Assembly (NCBI GenBank): GCA_027450145.1
Contig: DAIDKH010000001.1
Span: 62,255-126,254, forward strand
Origin: Chthonomonadaceae bacterium
GTDB lineage: Bacteria > Armatimonadota > Chthonomonadetes > Chthonomonadales > Chthonomonadaceae
Length of the DNA: 64,000 nucleotides
Reading direction: 5' to 3'
Shown here: positions 28,595 through 37,125 of the stretch, piece by piece
Layout of the letters: each line of letters begins with the position of its first letter
How positions within the stretch are numbered: position 1 is the stretch's first letter
Notes under the pieces: generated by a model
What the model was told of the DNA's origin: nothing
The model's database searches: none
Seen by the model: the letters and a program-made list of their open reading frames with translations, nothing else
Position numbers and translations under genes: made by a program

Positions 28595-29089
28595 TTAGCC
28601 AGGCGATACACGGGAATCACCCGTGCGTGGTCGTGTCCATAAAAACGCAGCCTGCGGCGTGGCAGCATCCAACAGCCGCTGCAACGAGAAACCTGGCGAT
28701 GCCACCATGGGTCGTATTCTGACCGTGGTATGAGCAGGGCTGCTGTTGCTGCTTTTCAGCACAGGCGACAGGACCAAAGCAGTTACAGCCGCAGCAGCGA
28801 GAGTTCCGGCAATTGCCTGCAGGACCGTTAGCTGCCAGAGCGGTCTACTGGTAGACTCTTGGCCATTCAGACTGTCTAGTATCGGCAAATCGAATGGCTC
28901 TGGCTGCACTGCGGCCGCACATGGCTCGTCGACGAGCACATTAAGCAGGGCATCGTCGGCTGCCACCGCATCCCTGCAAGCCGCGCACACTGTGAGATGA
29001 CCTTCCAGATTTGTCAGGTCTCGCGGGCTAATGGTGCCATCATGCCACGAGTCCAGCAATCGCTTATACTTCTTGCATTCATCAAACAT
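28595..29089 (-). CDS. zinc-binding anti-sigma factor
   Basis: 164 residues. An N-terminal zinc-finger region has HLTVCAACRDAV (H-x3-C-x2-C), the ZAS motif that holds the sigma factor; a hydrophobic segment (VLQAIAGTLAAAAVTALVLSPV) near residue 85-106 anchors it in the membrane and a short outer tail follows. The start overlaps the end of the sigma factor gene by 8 bases, with GGAGG seven bases upstream, the standard arrangement for an ECF pair. It probably releases the sigma factor on an envelope signal. Confidence 0.88.
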   Translation of the reverse strand: MFDECKKYKRLLDSWHDGTISPRDLTNLEGHLTVCAACRDAVAADDALLNVLVDEPCAAAVQPEPFDLPILDSLNGQESTSRPLWQLTVLQAIAGTLAAAAVTALVLSPVLKSSNSSPAHTTVRIRPMVASPGFSLQRLLDAATPQAAFLWTRPRTGDSRVSPG

Positions 29090-29690
29090 GATCAGCCTCC
29101 TGCTGTGCAGCCATCCAACGACGCCTGAATTGCTCGCGCGCAGAATTCAGCCGACTTCGGACGGTGCCAACAGGAATATCAAGAACCTGCGCGATCTCAG
29201 AGTATTCAAGCCCCTCTACCTCTCGCAACACGAGAGCGGCTCGCATAGCTGGTGAAAGCGACTCCAGTATCTGTTCAACTACTATCCGCTTATCTATATC
29301 AAAACTTACAGATGCGCGCTGAGCAGTGGAACTGTCCTCAAGCGCCACTTCAGTGGTGCAAGACTTCCTGCGCATCCTATCCAAACAAGAGTTCACAACG
29401 ATACGGTACAACCAGGCATAAAACCCGCTCTCGCCGCGAAAGTTGCCAATCTGACGGAAGGCTTTGATGAACGCCTCCTGGGCTACGTCCTCAGCCTCTC
29501 GTGAATTATGCAGGACATGCGCCGCTAGCCGCACTACTCTATCGCGATACCTATCGAGTACCCACTTAATAGCCAGCGGATCGCCATCGGCACAACGGTC
29601 GAGCCAGACACGCTCTATCCTTCGCTCCTCGGCGGCGGCCTCACCACTATTCGAAACAACCCCTGACGAAATGATAGCGCGTGTAGTCAT
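29082..29690 (-). CDS. ECF RNA polymerase sigma factor
   Basis: 202 residues with sigma-70 region 2 (HNSREAEDVAQEAFIKAFRQ then FYAWLYRIVVNSCLDRMRR) and region 4 (SPAMRAALVLREVEGLEYSE, IAQVLDIPVGTVRSRLNSAR). The paired anti-sigma gene is next. The start is at ATG 29690 behind AGGTAAT. A 50-base gap separates it from the UnbU-like gene upstream, so the sigma factor probably lies in, or just behind, the UnbV/UnbU transcription unit. Promoters it recognises are not known. Confidence 0.93.
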   Translation of the reverse strand: MTTRAIISSGVVSNSGEAAAEERRIERVWLDRCADGDPLAIKWVLDRYRDRVVRLAAHVLHNSREAEDVAQEAFIKAFRQIGNFRGESGFYAWLYRIVVNSCLDRMRRKSCTTEVALEDSSTAQRASVSFDIDKRIVVEQILESLSPAMRAALVLREVEGLEYSEIAQVLDIPVGTVRSRLNSAREQFRRRWMAAQQEADHV

Positions 29691-29740
29691 ATTACCTGAT
29701 CTCCTATGTACATATCGACGTGCTTATGTACTGGTTTTGT

Positions 29741-30640
29741 TCAGGCTTGCTGTACGGCAAGTTGAAGCCGCTTGGCAACCCTTTTACTGCGTATCTCTAA
29801 CAACAGCGCCGTTGGGCCCATGATGGTGAGAGCAAAATAGGGCGCGTGAGTGGCTACAATGTTGCCCAGGGTGCCATCTGGTGGAGACGCTAACGTACCA
29901 TAGATCCTAAAAATATTCTCCAGGAACGCTACCAAGAAAGCCACCAACACTTGGCCCTTCCATGACTGTACGGTAGTCTTGGGATCTGTAATCATGAAGA
30001 AAACAAACAGCTGGTACATTGGTCCCGTAATCGGGCCAGCCTCCTGCATGAACGACTCATTAGAGACAAAATGCCCCAAAATCACGGCACGCAGCGCTGC
30101 AAAAAGTAGGAAAAACGCTGCATAAGTAAAGCAGATGTGAAAGCGCTTTATCCTATTGATTGTGAGACAGCCCACCAACCAAATTCCAGCTATAGCGACG
30201 TAATTGTTGCCGGCCTGTGCGCTCAGCGTGCTTGCGTAGGCGGGAGCGACGAGGAGTAGTGTAACTATTCCCAGGTTAGAAGGGTTCCAAATATGTCTGC
30301 CGTCCACTCGAATTAGGTATTTTGAAAGAATTGCTACCGCGGCGCAGAACATATAGGGCCATATGGTGGTCGCTTGCACCAGAATTCCTACACTCACCCC
30401 ACTAAGGTAGGCACTGGTTAAAATGGGCAGTTTTTTGACAAAAATAAGGCTGAAGACGATCTCGACTACAATGGCCGCCAAAATCCCCATTATGGTGCCC
30501 ACGGGGCTGGTAAGAAACTTGAATGATAACTGGCCGGTAACTAGTATTGCAGTTGCCAGCATAGGATACATGAATCGCTGATTGATTTTGAAGCGGTGCA
30601 CCGGCTTGTTTGGCACCGGCGCCACTTGTGCATTAGCCAA
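29741..30640 (-). CDS. UnbU-like integral membrane protein of the NqrB/RnfD family
   Basis: 299 residues, TTG start 30640 overlapping the UnbV stop by eight bases. About eight hydrophobic segments are seen. The conserved blocks YLIRVDGRHIWNPSNLGI and FVFFMITDPKTT correspond to the HxxNPxxxG and F(M)xTDP motifs of NqrB/RnfD proteins, and the whole matches UnbU of enediyne clusters. I do not see the SGAT-type threonine that carries covalent FMN in NqrB/RnfD. Probably a membrane redox or transport component paired with UnbV. Function outside enediyne clusters is unknown. Confidence 0.82.
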   Translation of the reverse strand: MANAQVAPVPNKPVHRFKINQRFMYPMLATAILVTGQLSFKFLTSPVGTIMGILAAIVVEIVFSLIFVKKLPILTSAYLSGVSVGILVQATTIWPYMFCAAVAILSKYLIRVDGRHIWNPSNLGIVTLLLVAPAYASTLSAQAGNNYVAIAGIWLVGCLTINRIKRFHICFTYAAFFLLFAALRAVILGHFVSNESFMQEAGPITGPMYQLFVFFMITDPKTTVQSWKGQVLVAFLVAFLENIFRIYGTLASPPDGTLGNIVATHAPYFALTIMGPTALLLEIRSKRVAKRLQLAVQQA

Positions 30641-32507
30641 TTCTCGATGGCTCCTTTATAGGATTTACTGCATTGGTTCGTAACGATGAACCCGGTATTA
30701 TCTGTTTCAAACCGGAAGGCCACTCGATCTCTAACTGCTGTACTGTAGTCGACGAGCCTAGGCCAAAATGAACACGATGATCGTTTTGAGCACAGAATCC
30801 CTGCTGAGATACAATCGCCTGACGTTGGTGTTTGTTATTCCAGGTGAGTGTTAACACCGCACCAATGGCATCCCTATTGCTGATAGTGCCAGTAAGATCG
30901 AATTCAATCCAATGATTAACTGGGTTTGGATAATCTCGGTAAAGTAACAAAGGCCCGCGCTCTGTGGCCTCCAGTAGATCCTCGGCACCATCATTGAATA
31001 GATCCGCCACGGCTAAAGCTCGGCCATCAAACCGGTCGGTAAACCCCACCATCTGGGCCGCTTCTGTGAAATCACCCTCACCATCGCCTACCCACAACCG
31101 TTTCCGCTCGTAGCCAGCTAGACTTCGGCCCGCAAAGGCCGGCCATGAGGCCGCATCCGAAATGAGGTGATAGTTTGCGCCGTCAATCTTACCAAAATCA
31201 TACCAATAGCTCTTGTTAGGATCACCAGAATAAAAGCCGTTGGTTACAGCCAGATCCTGGTTACCGGTATTGCCAAAATCAGCGAACTGCGCGCCAAAAC
31301 TCCAACCACCGCGGTCTATGCCTAGGTTAGTGCCCATATTTTGATATTGAATTGCAGTGCCAGAAGTTCCCTGTTTTGGCATCCATAGCAGATTACCCTG
31401 CATCAATTCGCCTCCAACACTTATATTGGAGACATATATGGATAACTTCCCCTGGTTAAGAGGGTCACCAAACGATGCATTCATACCACTAAGCGATCCT
31501 GGGCCGCTAGGGTCCCAGTACAGCGTATGCGCACTTGTATCCTTAAAGTACTTTCCGTTCTCGTTCACCAGATATTGCGACTCACCATAGTCATTGCTCA
31601 AGAAGATATCCGGATATTTAGGATTTCGTGGGACCGCCAGTGCGGCTAATGTCCATGCGGTGCTGGTTATACCAGCTTTAGCAGTAACGTCCTTAAAGCG
31701 GCCGTTGCCCATATTCTCCAACAAGTACTTCGATCCGCCGTTGTTAGCAAATTCGAAGCTGGAAGGCATCATTCGGGTACTACTAAGATGAAACAGATCC
31801 ACAGTTGACGGGTAGTAACCACACAGGAGTAGATCTAGTTTGCCGTCGCCGTTGTAATCAAACCACATCGCTGTGTTGATATTTGAATGCGCAGGAATGC
31901 CAGATGCCGCTGTTACGTTGGTAAAAGATGTGCCATTGTTGTTGTGAAACAGCATGCACTGACCCCATTTGTACACCAACAGATCGGGATAACCATCGTT
32001 GTCATAATCGCCCCAAATTGCACCCATGCAAACACCCGTGCCGGGAGCATTAAGATCGTTGAGGCCAACCTGGTCGGTTACATTAGTGAATGTTCCATTA
32101 TGATTATTGCGATAAAGTGCGCACTGAGTCCCAACTCCACTGTTGGTCACAAAAATGTCCGGCCAACCGTCATGGTTATAGTCGACAACTGTAACGGATG
32201 CGCCCATGGAGGCAACATCCGGCATTACGTTACTCAGTTTTGGGTCTAATTGTGGTGCCTGGTGTTTAAAGTTGATTCCGCAGGCGGTGGCACATTCCTT
32301 AAATGAAAACCCATACTGTTCTTGTGCCCGCTTGGCTGATATCGAGGCGTGTCCATACATTTTGGATGGAACGATACCAAAGTGATCCGGCCGCAACATT
32401 CCTCGGTAGATTGCCGCCCCGATAATTGCCGTCATCATTAACACGCCCAGTACCCGTTGTACCAATGGCGGCCTGGTAGATGCAGGGCTCTTAGATTGTC
32501 CTGTCAT
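30633..32507 (-). CDS. UnbV-like FG-GAP/ASPIC exported protein
   Basis: 624 residues. A transmembrane or uncleaved signal segment (QRVLGVLMMTAIIGAAIY) is followed by several FG-GAP/VCBS-type calcium-loop repeats: VDYNHDGWPDIFVT, GDYDNDGYPDLLVY, FDYNGDGKLDLLLC. The C-terminal region, VSQQGFCAQNDHRVHFGLGS through EIEWPSGLKQ, is an ASPIC/UnbV domain. It is exported and folds as a beta-propeller with bound calcium in its relatives. It overlaps the UnbU gene and follows the TPR/FG-GAP lipoprotein by 24 bases. Binding partner or ligand unknown. Confidence 0.9.
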   Translation of the reverse strand: MTGQSKSPASTRPPLVQRVLGVLMMTAIIGAAIYRGMLRPDHFGIVPSKMYGHASISAKRAQEQYGFSFKECATACGINFKHQAPQLDPKLSNVMPDVASMGASVTVVDYNHDGWPDIFVTNSGVGTQCALYRNNHNGTFTNVTDQVGLNDLNAPGTGVCMGAIWGDYDNDGYPDLLVYKWGQCMLFHNNNGTSFTNVTAASGIPAHSNINTAMWFDYNGDGKLDLLLCGYYPSTVDLFHLSSTRMMPSSFEFANNGGSKYLLENMGNGRFKDVTAKAGITSTAWTLAALAVPRNPKYPDIFLSNDYGESQYLVNENGKYFKDTSAHTLYWDPSGPGSLSGMNASFGDPLNQGKLSIYVSNISVGGELMQGNLLWMPKQGTSGTAIQYQNMGTNLGIDRGGWSFGAQFADFGNTGNQDLAVTNGFYSGDPNKSYWYDFGKIDGANYHLISDAASWPAFAGRSLAGYERKRLWVGDGEGDFTEAAQMVGFTDRFDGRALAVADLFNDGAEDLLEATERGPLLLYRDYPNPVNHWIEFDLTGTISNRDAIGAVLTLTWNNKHQRQAIVSQQGFCAQNDHRVHFGLGSSTTVQQLEIEWPSGLKQIIPGSSLRTNAVNPIKEPSRIG

Positions 32508-32531
32508 TTTTTACCTGATTCCTCTGCCGGG

Positions 32532-35500
32532 TTACGGGCGTAACCCCCGCATAAATCCAGCAGGTGATACCCAACGCGTTTGATATTTTAACCAGTCTGA
32601 TCGATGTTTCTTCCAGACCGGATCGTTCACAAGACCGTTTGGTGGCCTGTTATACGTGGTGATTTCATGAGAAGGCAGCGGCAGCACCGTCTTTGAGAAC
32701 TGAGTATTGTAGTCGCCATCCTTAACCCACCCGTCACCAACCAGAATAAAGTCTCGCACCCAACCTGCGGGCGGTGGCGGCAGTGCCTTAAACCGTAAAC
32801 GCAACTCATCCCCCGCATTCATTATAACGTACCTATCGTCTACGCGCCTTAACAGCGATAATACGTCACCATACCTGGTGTAGTAGCCGGTTAGATCTCG
32901 CCAGCGGGGACTTCGCGTCAGAATTTGGCGGTAGCCAACGGGTAACTCGGGCGAATAGGGATCAGCAGAGTGCAATACTGAGAAGCCTCTGTATTGCAGT
33001 CGCGCCGAAGCCAGCGGGTCGCGGATTACGTGGCTGGGTGCACTCGGCAGTCCTTCCGCCCAATGAATTGCATCCCAGTATACTTCCAGGTCGGTTTGTA
33101 GCCGAATTAAGTGCGGTGCACCGGGCTTAAACACATGCGAGATGTTTATAAGGATGGTCTTCACCTTACCCTCGGGAAATCCCAGATCCTTCTTTACTTC
33201 GCTCCAATGTCCTTTCGAGTCCGGCACCCATAAGGACAGGCTCTGAGGTCTTACGTTGTGGGTATTGCCAATGGCGACATTGATTGAGCTATCTGTAGGA
33301 TGTATCCAGCCCTGGCATACAAGCCAAAGCGGCTTGTTCGTGGGTGCGTTCGAAAGATTTAGTTGCACCCAATGATTCCTGGTTACTCCCTGGTAAGCAC
33401 CGAGGCCGAAGCTATTTACATAATGGCCGTCGCGATGAGCCAAGAGCTGTGAGACATTGTTGCCGAGGTCATCTACTGCCCCGGCTAACGGCATTAGGGG
33501 ACCCGTAATGTAATCTTGCAGCGGTGGTGGAGGAATCGCGAACCGCTCGTCAACCCACATTCCCGTGCCCTTCGGGTGGTCAACCGCCATTAGCCCCAAA
33601 TAGTCGAAGAAATGGGTTTCCCACAGCTCGGCTGTAATACGCATATCGTAGTAGCCGTTGCGCGGCTGAAGCATTCTGCCAGGAATTTTGACCCAGTCTC
33701 TCGTCTGGCCCACGCCCGCCGTGGATTGAGCATCTATGCGCAATCCCAACGGTGAGCGCCAGATGCAATCGGTTACAAACACAAACTTCTTGCCGTTCCA
33801 CACGAATAGGTAGGGACAGCTTCCTTTTAGAAAATGAAGCGACTTCACAGACATATCTGGTTTAAGCTGGTCACCAAACAGCGCGCGAGTATCACCATTG
33901 GGCCACACTATCCGTACGGCGTCGAGCCGAGGATAGGTGCCCATCCCAAAGTGAATGACAGCCCCCTGCATCATCTGCTTTTCGTATAACAGCCCCGCTC
34001 GCGCCTCCATCTCACCACCTATACCGTAGGAATTAATGCGACGGTTACCACTAAGCGGCGTATTATCTGGCGCGAAATAGTCGCTTCGTTTAAATTCCTC
34101 CTCAGCTGGCGTGGGCCGAAGCTCCTGCCAGTGGTACTTTGTCGAGGTGTGACTGAGCCAGGCCACCGGTTGCTTGCTACTGTTCAAGCCCAGAACATCC
34201 AACAGGCCATCGCCATTAAAATCGAGCACCGTATTGGCGGTACCAGGAACAATCCTACCGGGGTGCAAATGATAGTGCGGGCCGCATAGCCACGGCTGCC
34301 ACCATCCTTTGCCACTAGCAATAATGTCTATGCCGCCGTTGTTATCCAGGTCTCCAGTTAGCAATTGGCACTGACCTGGAATATCTGCGCTCCCCGGAAC
34401 ATTACCCTGGCCCATTGAAGTGACTGTCCATTGCGGCTTAGAAATGTCTCGGGAGCTCAAGCCTATAGCGTAAACGGAGCCTGCTCTGGTTAACACGAGT
34501 AGTTGTAATTGTCCGTCAGGATTTATTGCAGCACACGTTACAGCAATCACTTGGCCGTTTATCATTGGAGCGCTAACCTGTTTGAAAATGCCCCCGCGCA
34601 AATTGGCGAACACGTGAATACGACCCAAGCTATCTAAAAAGCACGCTGCTGGATTTCCGCTATTGTCAAGATCGACCCAGCAGAAGGACCGGATGTTCGT
34701 TACACCGACGAATGGATGTTCTACTTGGAAAGTTCCATCCCCATTATTCTGAATTTCAAATGGCGCCCCATTAATCGGGGCTGCAACCACGTCGATTTCG
34801 CCATCGGCGTTTAAATCTGCCTGCCAAATTCCCGCATACCCAGTATGTAATACCGATGAAGGCAGTTTCGTTTTGGCGGTTACGTCCTGGTACCTTGAAT
34901 TCTGCCCTTGCAGATAGAAACTAATTCCCCGGTTGTCTGCGATAACTAAATCTGTTTTGAGATCATAGTTGAGGTCGGTGGGCAGGACAGAGAATGGGCC
35001 CAATCGCCCTGCAGATGCTCCGCCGGGAACGGCCAGGTTGAAAGTGTTGTCACCTGCATACACACGGCCGTTACGGGAGTAAAGCAGCTCCGCCTTTCCA
35101 TCGGAATTCATCCACATTCCACCAGCCCATTGCGACTGCAGCGGCGTGGCTGGCGTACCTGCCTCATAGCTCAAATCTGAGGCAATAGGTGCCGGATTGG
35201 GTGGAGGGTTAGGTGTTCGCAAAAACCGGTCAAGCGGAGCACCTGCCAGCCCGTGGACAATATCACCCTGCAAAGCAAGACTGCCGTCACCATAATCGCT
35301 GTTACGCTTCAGGAGGTTTTGCAGGTAAGTTGAATCGATGGCGGCAGAAGAATAATCGTGCTTGGCCTGATCTGCAAGAACCTGCTTCAGCTCTGTCACT
35401 GCGTCGCTTGTAAATGTTGCAGATCGTGTTTGCAGCTGGGCAAGTGTAGCAGCAAGTACATGTGCGTCCTTGCGCACCGCGGCAACATGGGCCAGCTTGA

Positions 35501-36047
35501 TCATGGCAAATAGGTTGCCCGGTTGAATAGCGAGGATTTGCTGAAGGAGCTGTTCTTCTTGTAAAAGACCGTTGGGTGTGTTAAGCCGAGCATACTGTTG
35601 AGAAAGCGCATAGCTTGCCTGCAAGTCGCCTGGCTTTATCTGCAATGCGCGGTTGTAATGATTAATTGCACCCTGGACATCACCTTTCTGGTCGTCCAGG
35701 AGACCAATTAGCGACTGTATCGCGGCACTGTTGTTATCCAGTTTTTCAGCCTTGGTGAGATATGTAGATGCCCGAGTAAAATCTCCTCTTCGTAGGTACA
35801 TTAGGCCAAGGTTTGCCCAAACAGCGGGTTCATCGGGCAATTCCTTAGAGGCGAGCGTGAGGTATTTCTCGTCGTAGCCAGTTTTACCCGCAGATTGGTC
35901 GCTGCCAACCTGCAAAGCAATGGTGCCGATTGTAAACGCAGAGATAGCGTCCGTCTTCGTGCCTGGTGCCTTATGCTGGCAACCTGAAAGCCCAACGATG
36001 CTTAATACAACCGCAGTGGAGAAAACCACCCTTTGCCCAAGTTTCAT
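32532..36047 (-). CDS. TPR-FG-GAP-ASPIC lipoprotein
   Basis: 1171 residues with a lipobox (SIVGLSGCQHK; Cys about residue 23). TPR units follow (DEPAVWANLGLMYLRRGDFT, AINHYNRALQIKPGDLQASY), then an FG-GAP/VCBS propeller region (TDLNYDLKTDLVIADNRG, ADLNADGEIDVVAAPING, GDLDNNGGIDIIASG, DFNGDGLLDVLGLN), then an ASPIC/UnbV segment (GAVIHFGMGTYPRLD, VRIVWPNGDTRALFG). About 430 residues of unique sequence close the protein. It heads the minus-strand operon with the UnbV- and UnbU-like genes. Probably an exported assembly or sensing component; function unknown. Confidence 0.85.
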   Translation of the reverse strand: MKLGQRVVFSTAVVLSIVGLSGCQHKAPGTKTDAISAFTIGTIALQVGSDQSAGKTGYDEKYLTLASKELPDEPAVWANLGLMYLRRGDFTRASTYLTKAEKLDNNSAAIQSLIGLLDDQKGDVQGAINHYNRALQIKPGDLQASYALSQQYARLNTPNGLLQEEQLLQQILAIQPGNLFAMIKLAHVAAVRKDAHVLAATLAQLQTRSATFTSDAVTELKQVLADQAKHDYSSAAIDSTYLQNLLKRNSDYGDGSLALQGDIVHGLAGAPLDRFLRTPNPPPNPAPIASDLSYEAGTPATPLQSQWAGGMWMNSDGKAELLYSRNGRVYAGDNTFNLAVPGGASAGRLGPFSVLPTDLNYDLKTDLVIADNRGISFYLQGQNSRYQDVTAKTKLPSSVLHTGYAGIWQADLNADGEIDVVAAPINGAPFEIQNNGDGTFQVEHPFVGVTNIRSFCWVDLDNSGNPAACFLDSLGRIHVFANLRGGIFKQVSAPMINGQVIAVTCAAINPDGQLQLLVLTRAGSVYAIGLSSRDISKPQWTVTSMGQGNVPGSADIPGQCQLLTGDLDNNGGIDIIASGKGWWQPWLCGPHYHLHPGRIVPGTANTVLDFNGDGLLDVLGLNSSKQPVAWLSHTSTKYHWQELRPTPAEEEFKRSDYFAPDNTPLSGNRRINSYGIGGEMEARAGLLYEKQMMQGAVIHFGMGTYPRLDAVRIVWPNGDTRALFGDQLKPDMSVKSLHFLKGSCPYLFVWNGKKFVFVTDCIWRSPLGLRIDAQSTAGVGQTRDWVKIPGRMLQPRNGYYDMRITAELWETHFFDYLGLMAVDHPKGTGMWVDERFAIPPPPLQDYITGPLMPLAGAVDDLGNNVSQLLAHRDGHYVNSFGLGAYQGVTRNHWVQLNLSNAPTNKPLWLVCQGWIHPTDSSINVAIGNTHNVRPQSLSLWVPDSKGHWSEVKKDLGFPEGKVKTILINISHVFKPGAPHLIRLQTDLEVYWDAIHWAEGLPSAPSHVIRDPLASARLQYRGFSVLHSADPYSPELPVGYRQILTRSPRWRDLTGYYTRYGDVLSLLRRVDDRYVIMNAGDELRLRFKALPPPPAGWVRDFILVGDGWVKDGDYNTQFSKTVLPLPSHEITTYNRPPNGLVNDPVWKKHRSDWLKYQTRWVSPAGFMRGLRP

Positions 36048-36212
36048 GACAAACTCGCTATCCTGTTGCGCGCGCTGGTAGCACAGACTACTGCCAATGG
36101 ACGCATGTTGAAATCAATGTTAATTAATTACCTGGAAACGCGCAAGATACATCAACGTAATGGAGGTTAATCACGCGTCGCACAAGGGGAAAGCCCTGTT
36201 TAAAGAACAAAG

Positions 36213-36245
36213 CCGGCGAGAGGGAGTGTTGCTCCAACTCGCCGG
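36213..36245 (-). terminator. probable terminator of the small lipoprotein gene
   Basis: CCGGCGAG (36213-36220) pairs with CTCGCCGG (36238-36245), with an inner GGAG/CTCC pairing. On the minus strand it is followed by CTTTGTTCTTT. It lies 30 bases past the stop of the gene at 36274-36804. Confidence 0.6.
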
Positions 36246-36273
36246 TAAATATCTACACAAGTGCTGGCACAAT

Positions 36274-36804
36274 TTACGGAGGGCAACCGCCCACAAGGGG
36301 TGGAGGCGGTGGTGACCCGTTGGAGGCCGGGTAGAGCGCGATATTGGACACCAGTTGTGTGACAGATTGCGATGATGCTACCAACGACGGCAGCGTAATG
36401 TCGCAAGAACCGGCGGTAGTGCCAAATTGGTAGTAATGACCATTGTAGGTTCCGTAGTTGTACCAATTTGCTGTATTGGGACTGGTTAACGAAATCTTAG
36501 TGGCCGTAAGCGGTACATTTGTGATCGTAAACGACCCGTCGGAAGCGGTAGATGCTGCGGCGCTAGTTCCCACTACCACGACCGTTGCACCGGGCACCGG
36601 ATTACCTGCGGTATCGACCACACGGCCGGTTACAGTCGCCAGACTGGAATTCCCTATCGTACCGGGGTTAGAGCCGCCGCCACTGGTTGACGACGAACCT
36701 CCGCCACCACCGCAACCCGATAGCAGAGAGCCTGCCAATAATGCAGACAGTAAAAACAGAGAGGTACGAGCACGGGGGGCTTTCCTCAGGTCGGAGTTCC
36801 TCAT
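36274..36804 (-). CDS. small lipoprotein with carboxypeptidase-regulatory-like domain
   Basis: 176 residues from ATG 36804; the longer frame has no signal peptide at its start. A lipobox (AGSLLSGCGGGGG, Cys about residue 31) is followed by a Gly/Ser linker and a transthyretin-like beta domain (VTGRVVDTAGNPVPGATVVV, TASDGSFTITNVPL) as in CarboxypepD_reg. A Pro-rich C-terminus ends in GGCPP. Its ribosome binding site GGAGGCAG lies in a structured leader (see 36805-36913). Surface-anchored; function unknown. Confidence 0.8.
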   Translation of the reverse strand: MRNSDLRKAPRARTSLFLLSALLAGSLLSGCGGGGGSSSTSGGGSNPGTIGNSSLATVTGRVVDTAGNPVPGATVVVVGTSAAASTASDGSFTITNVPLTATKISLTSPNTANWYNYGTYNGHYYQFGTTAGSCDITLPSLVASSQSVTQLVSNIALYPASNGSPPPPPLVGGCPP

Positions 36805-36913
36805 CAAGGGTTTCTGCCTCCAGACTGTGCGTCCCGATGGAGCACACAGGCGATAGTTTTTTGGCACTAAAGTGCCAAGATCTCAAACCACTACCCGGGG
36901 AGCTACACGGCAA
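36805..36913 (-). promoter_or_regulatory. structured leader of the small lipoprotein gene
   Basis: On the minus strand the leader contains a perfect hairpin TTGGCAC-TTTA-GTGCCAA (36877-36860), then a hairpin that pairs TGTGTG...GCACA, flanked by GCCT/AGGC, and outer GGTTT/AAACC complementarity. The ribosome binding site GGAGG is inside the closing strand. The shape resembles a three-way-junction regulatory RNA, but it does not match the GEMM, cobalamin or other class I know. It fills most of the gap to 37125. Confidence 0.4.
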
Positions 36914-37125
36914 CTCACCGGCGGCAGCATATTACTGCTTCCTTACAAATAATTATACATCCCGCACAAATATCCTGCAAGTACAACGAGCAATTACAAA
37001 AAAAGTGCTTACAGGTGATCACTGCCTTAAGTTGCCAAGCCAGGGATGCACTAGAACAACCAGATTTTCACGGGTACCTGCACGATAGAACCTGCTCGAC
37101 TTTCCGGCTTCCGCAGTCCCCATGT

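Noticed and set aside
29741-36047. Enediyne biosynthetic cluster
   Set aside because: UnbU and UnbV homologues alone do not make one; no PKSE, thioesterase or UnbL gene is present.
36860-36893. Terminator at the TTGGCAC hairpin
   Set aside because: On the minus strand the hairpin is followed by A residues and on the plus strand the T-run comes before it, so neither strand fits an intrinsic terminator.
36805-36913. c-di-GMP (GEMM) riboswitch
   Set aside because: The leader has a GGGACGCA segment as in GEMM, but the conserved partner stems and tetraloop receptor are missing.
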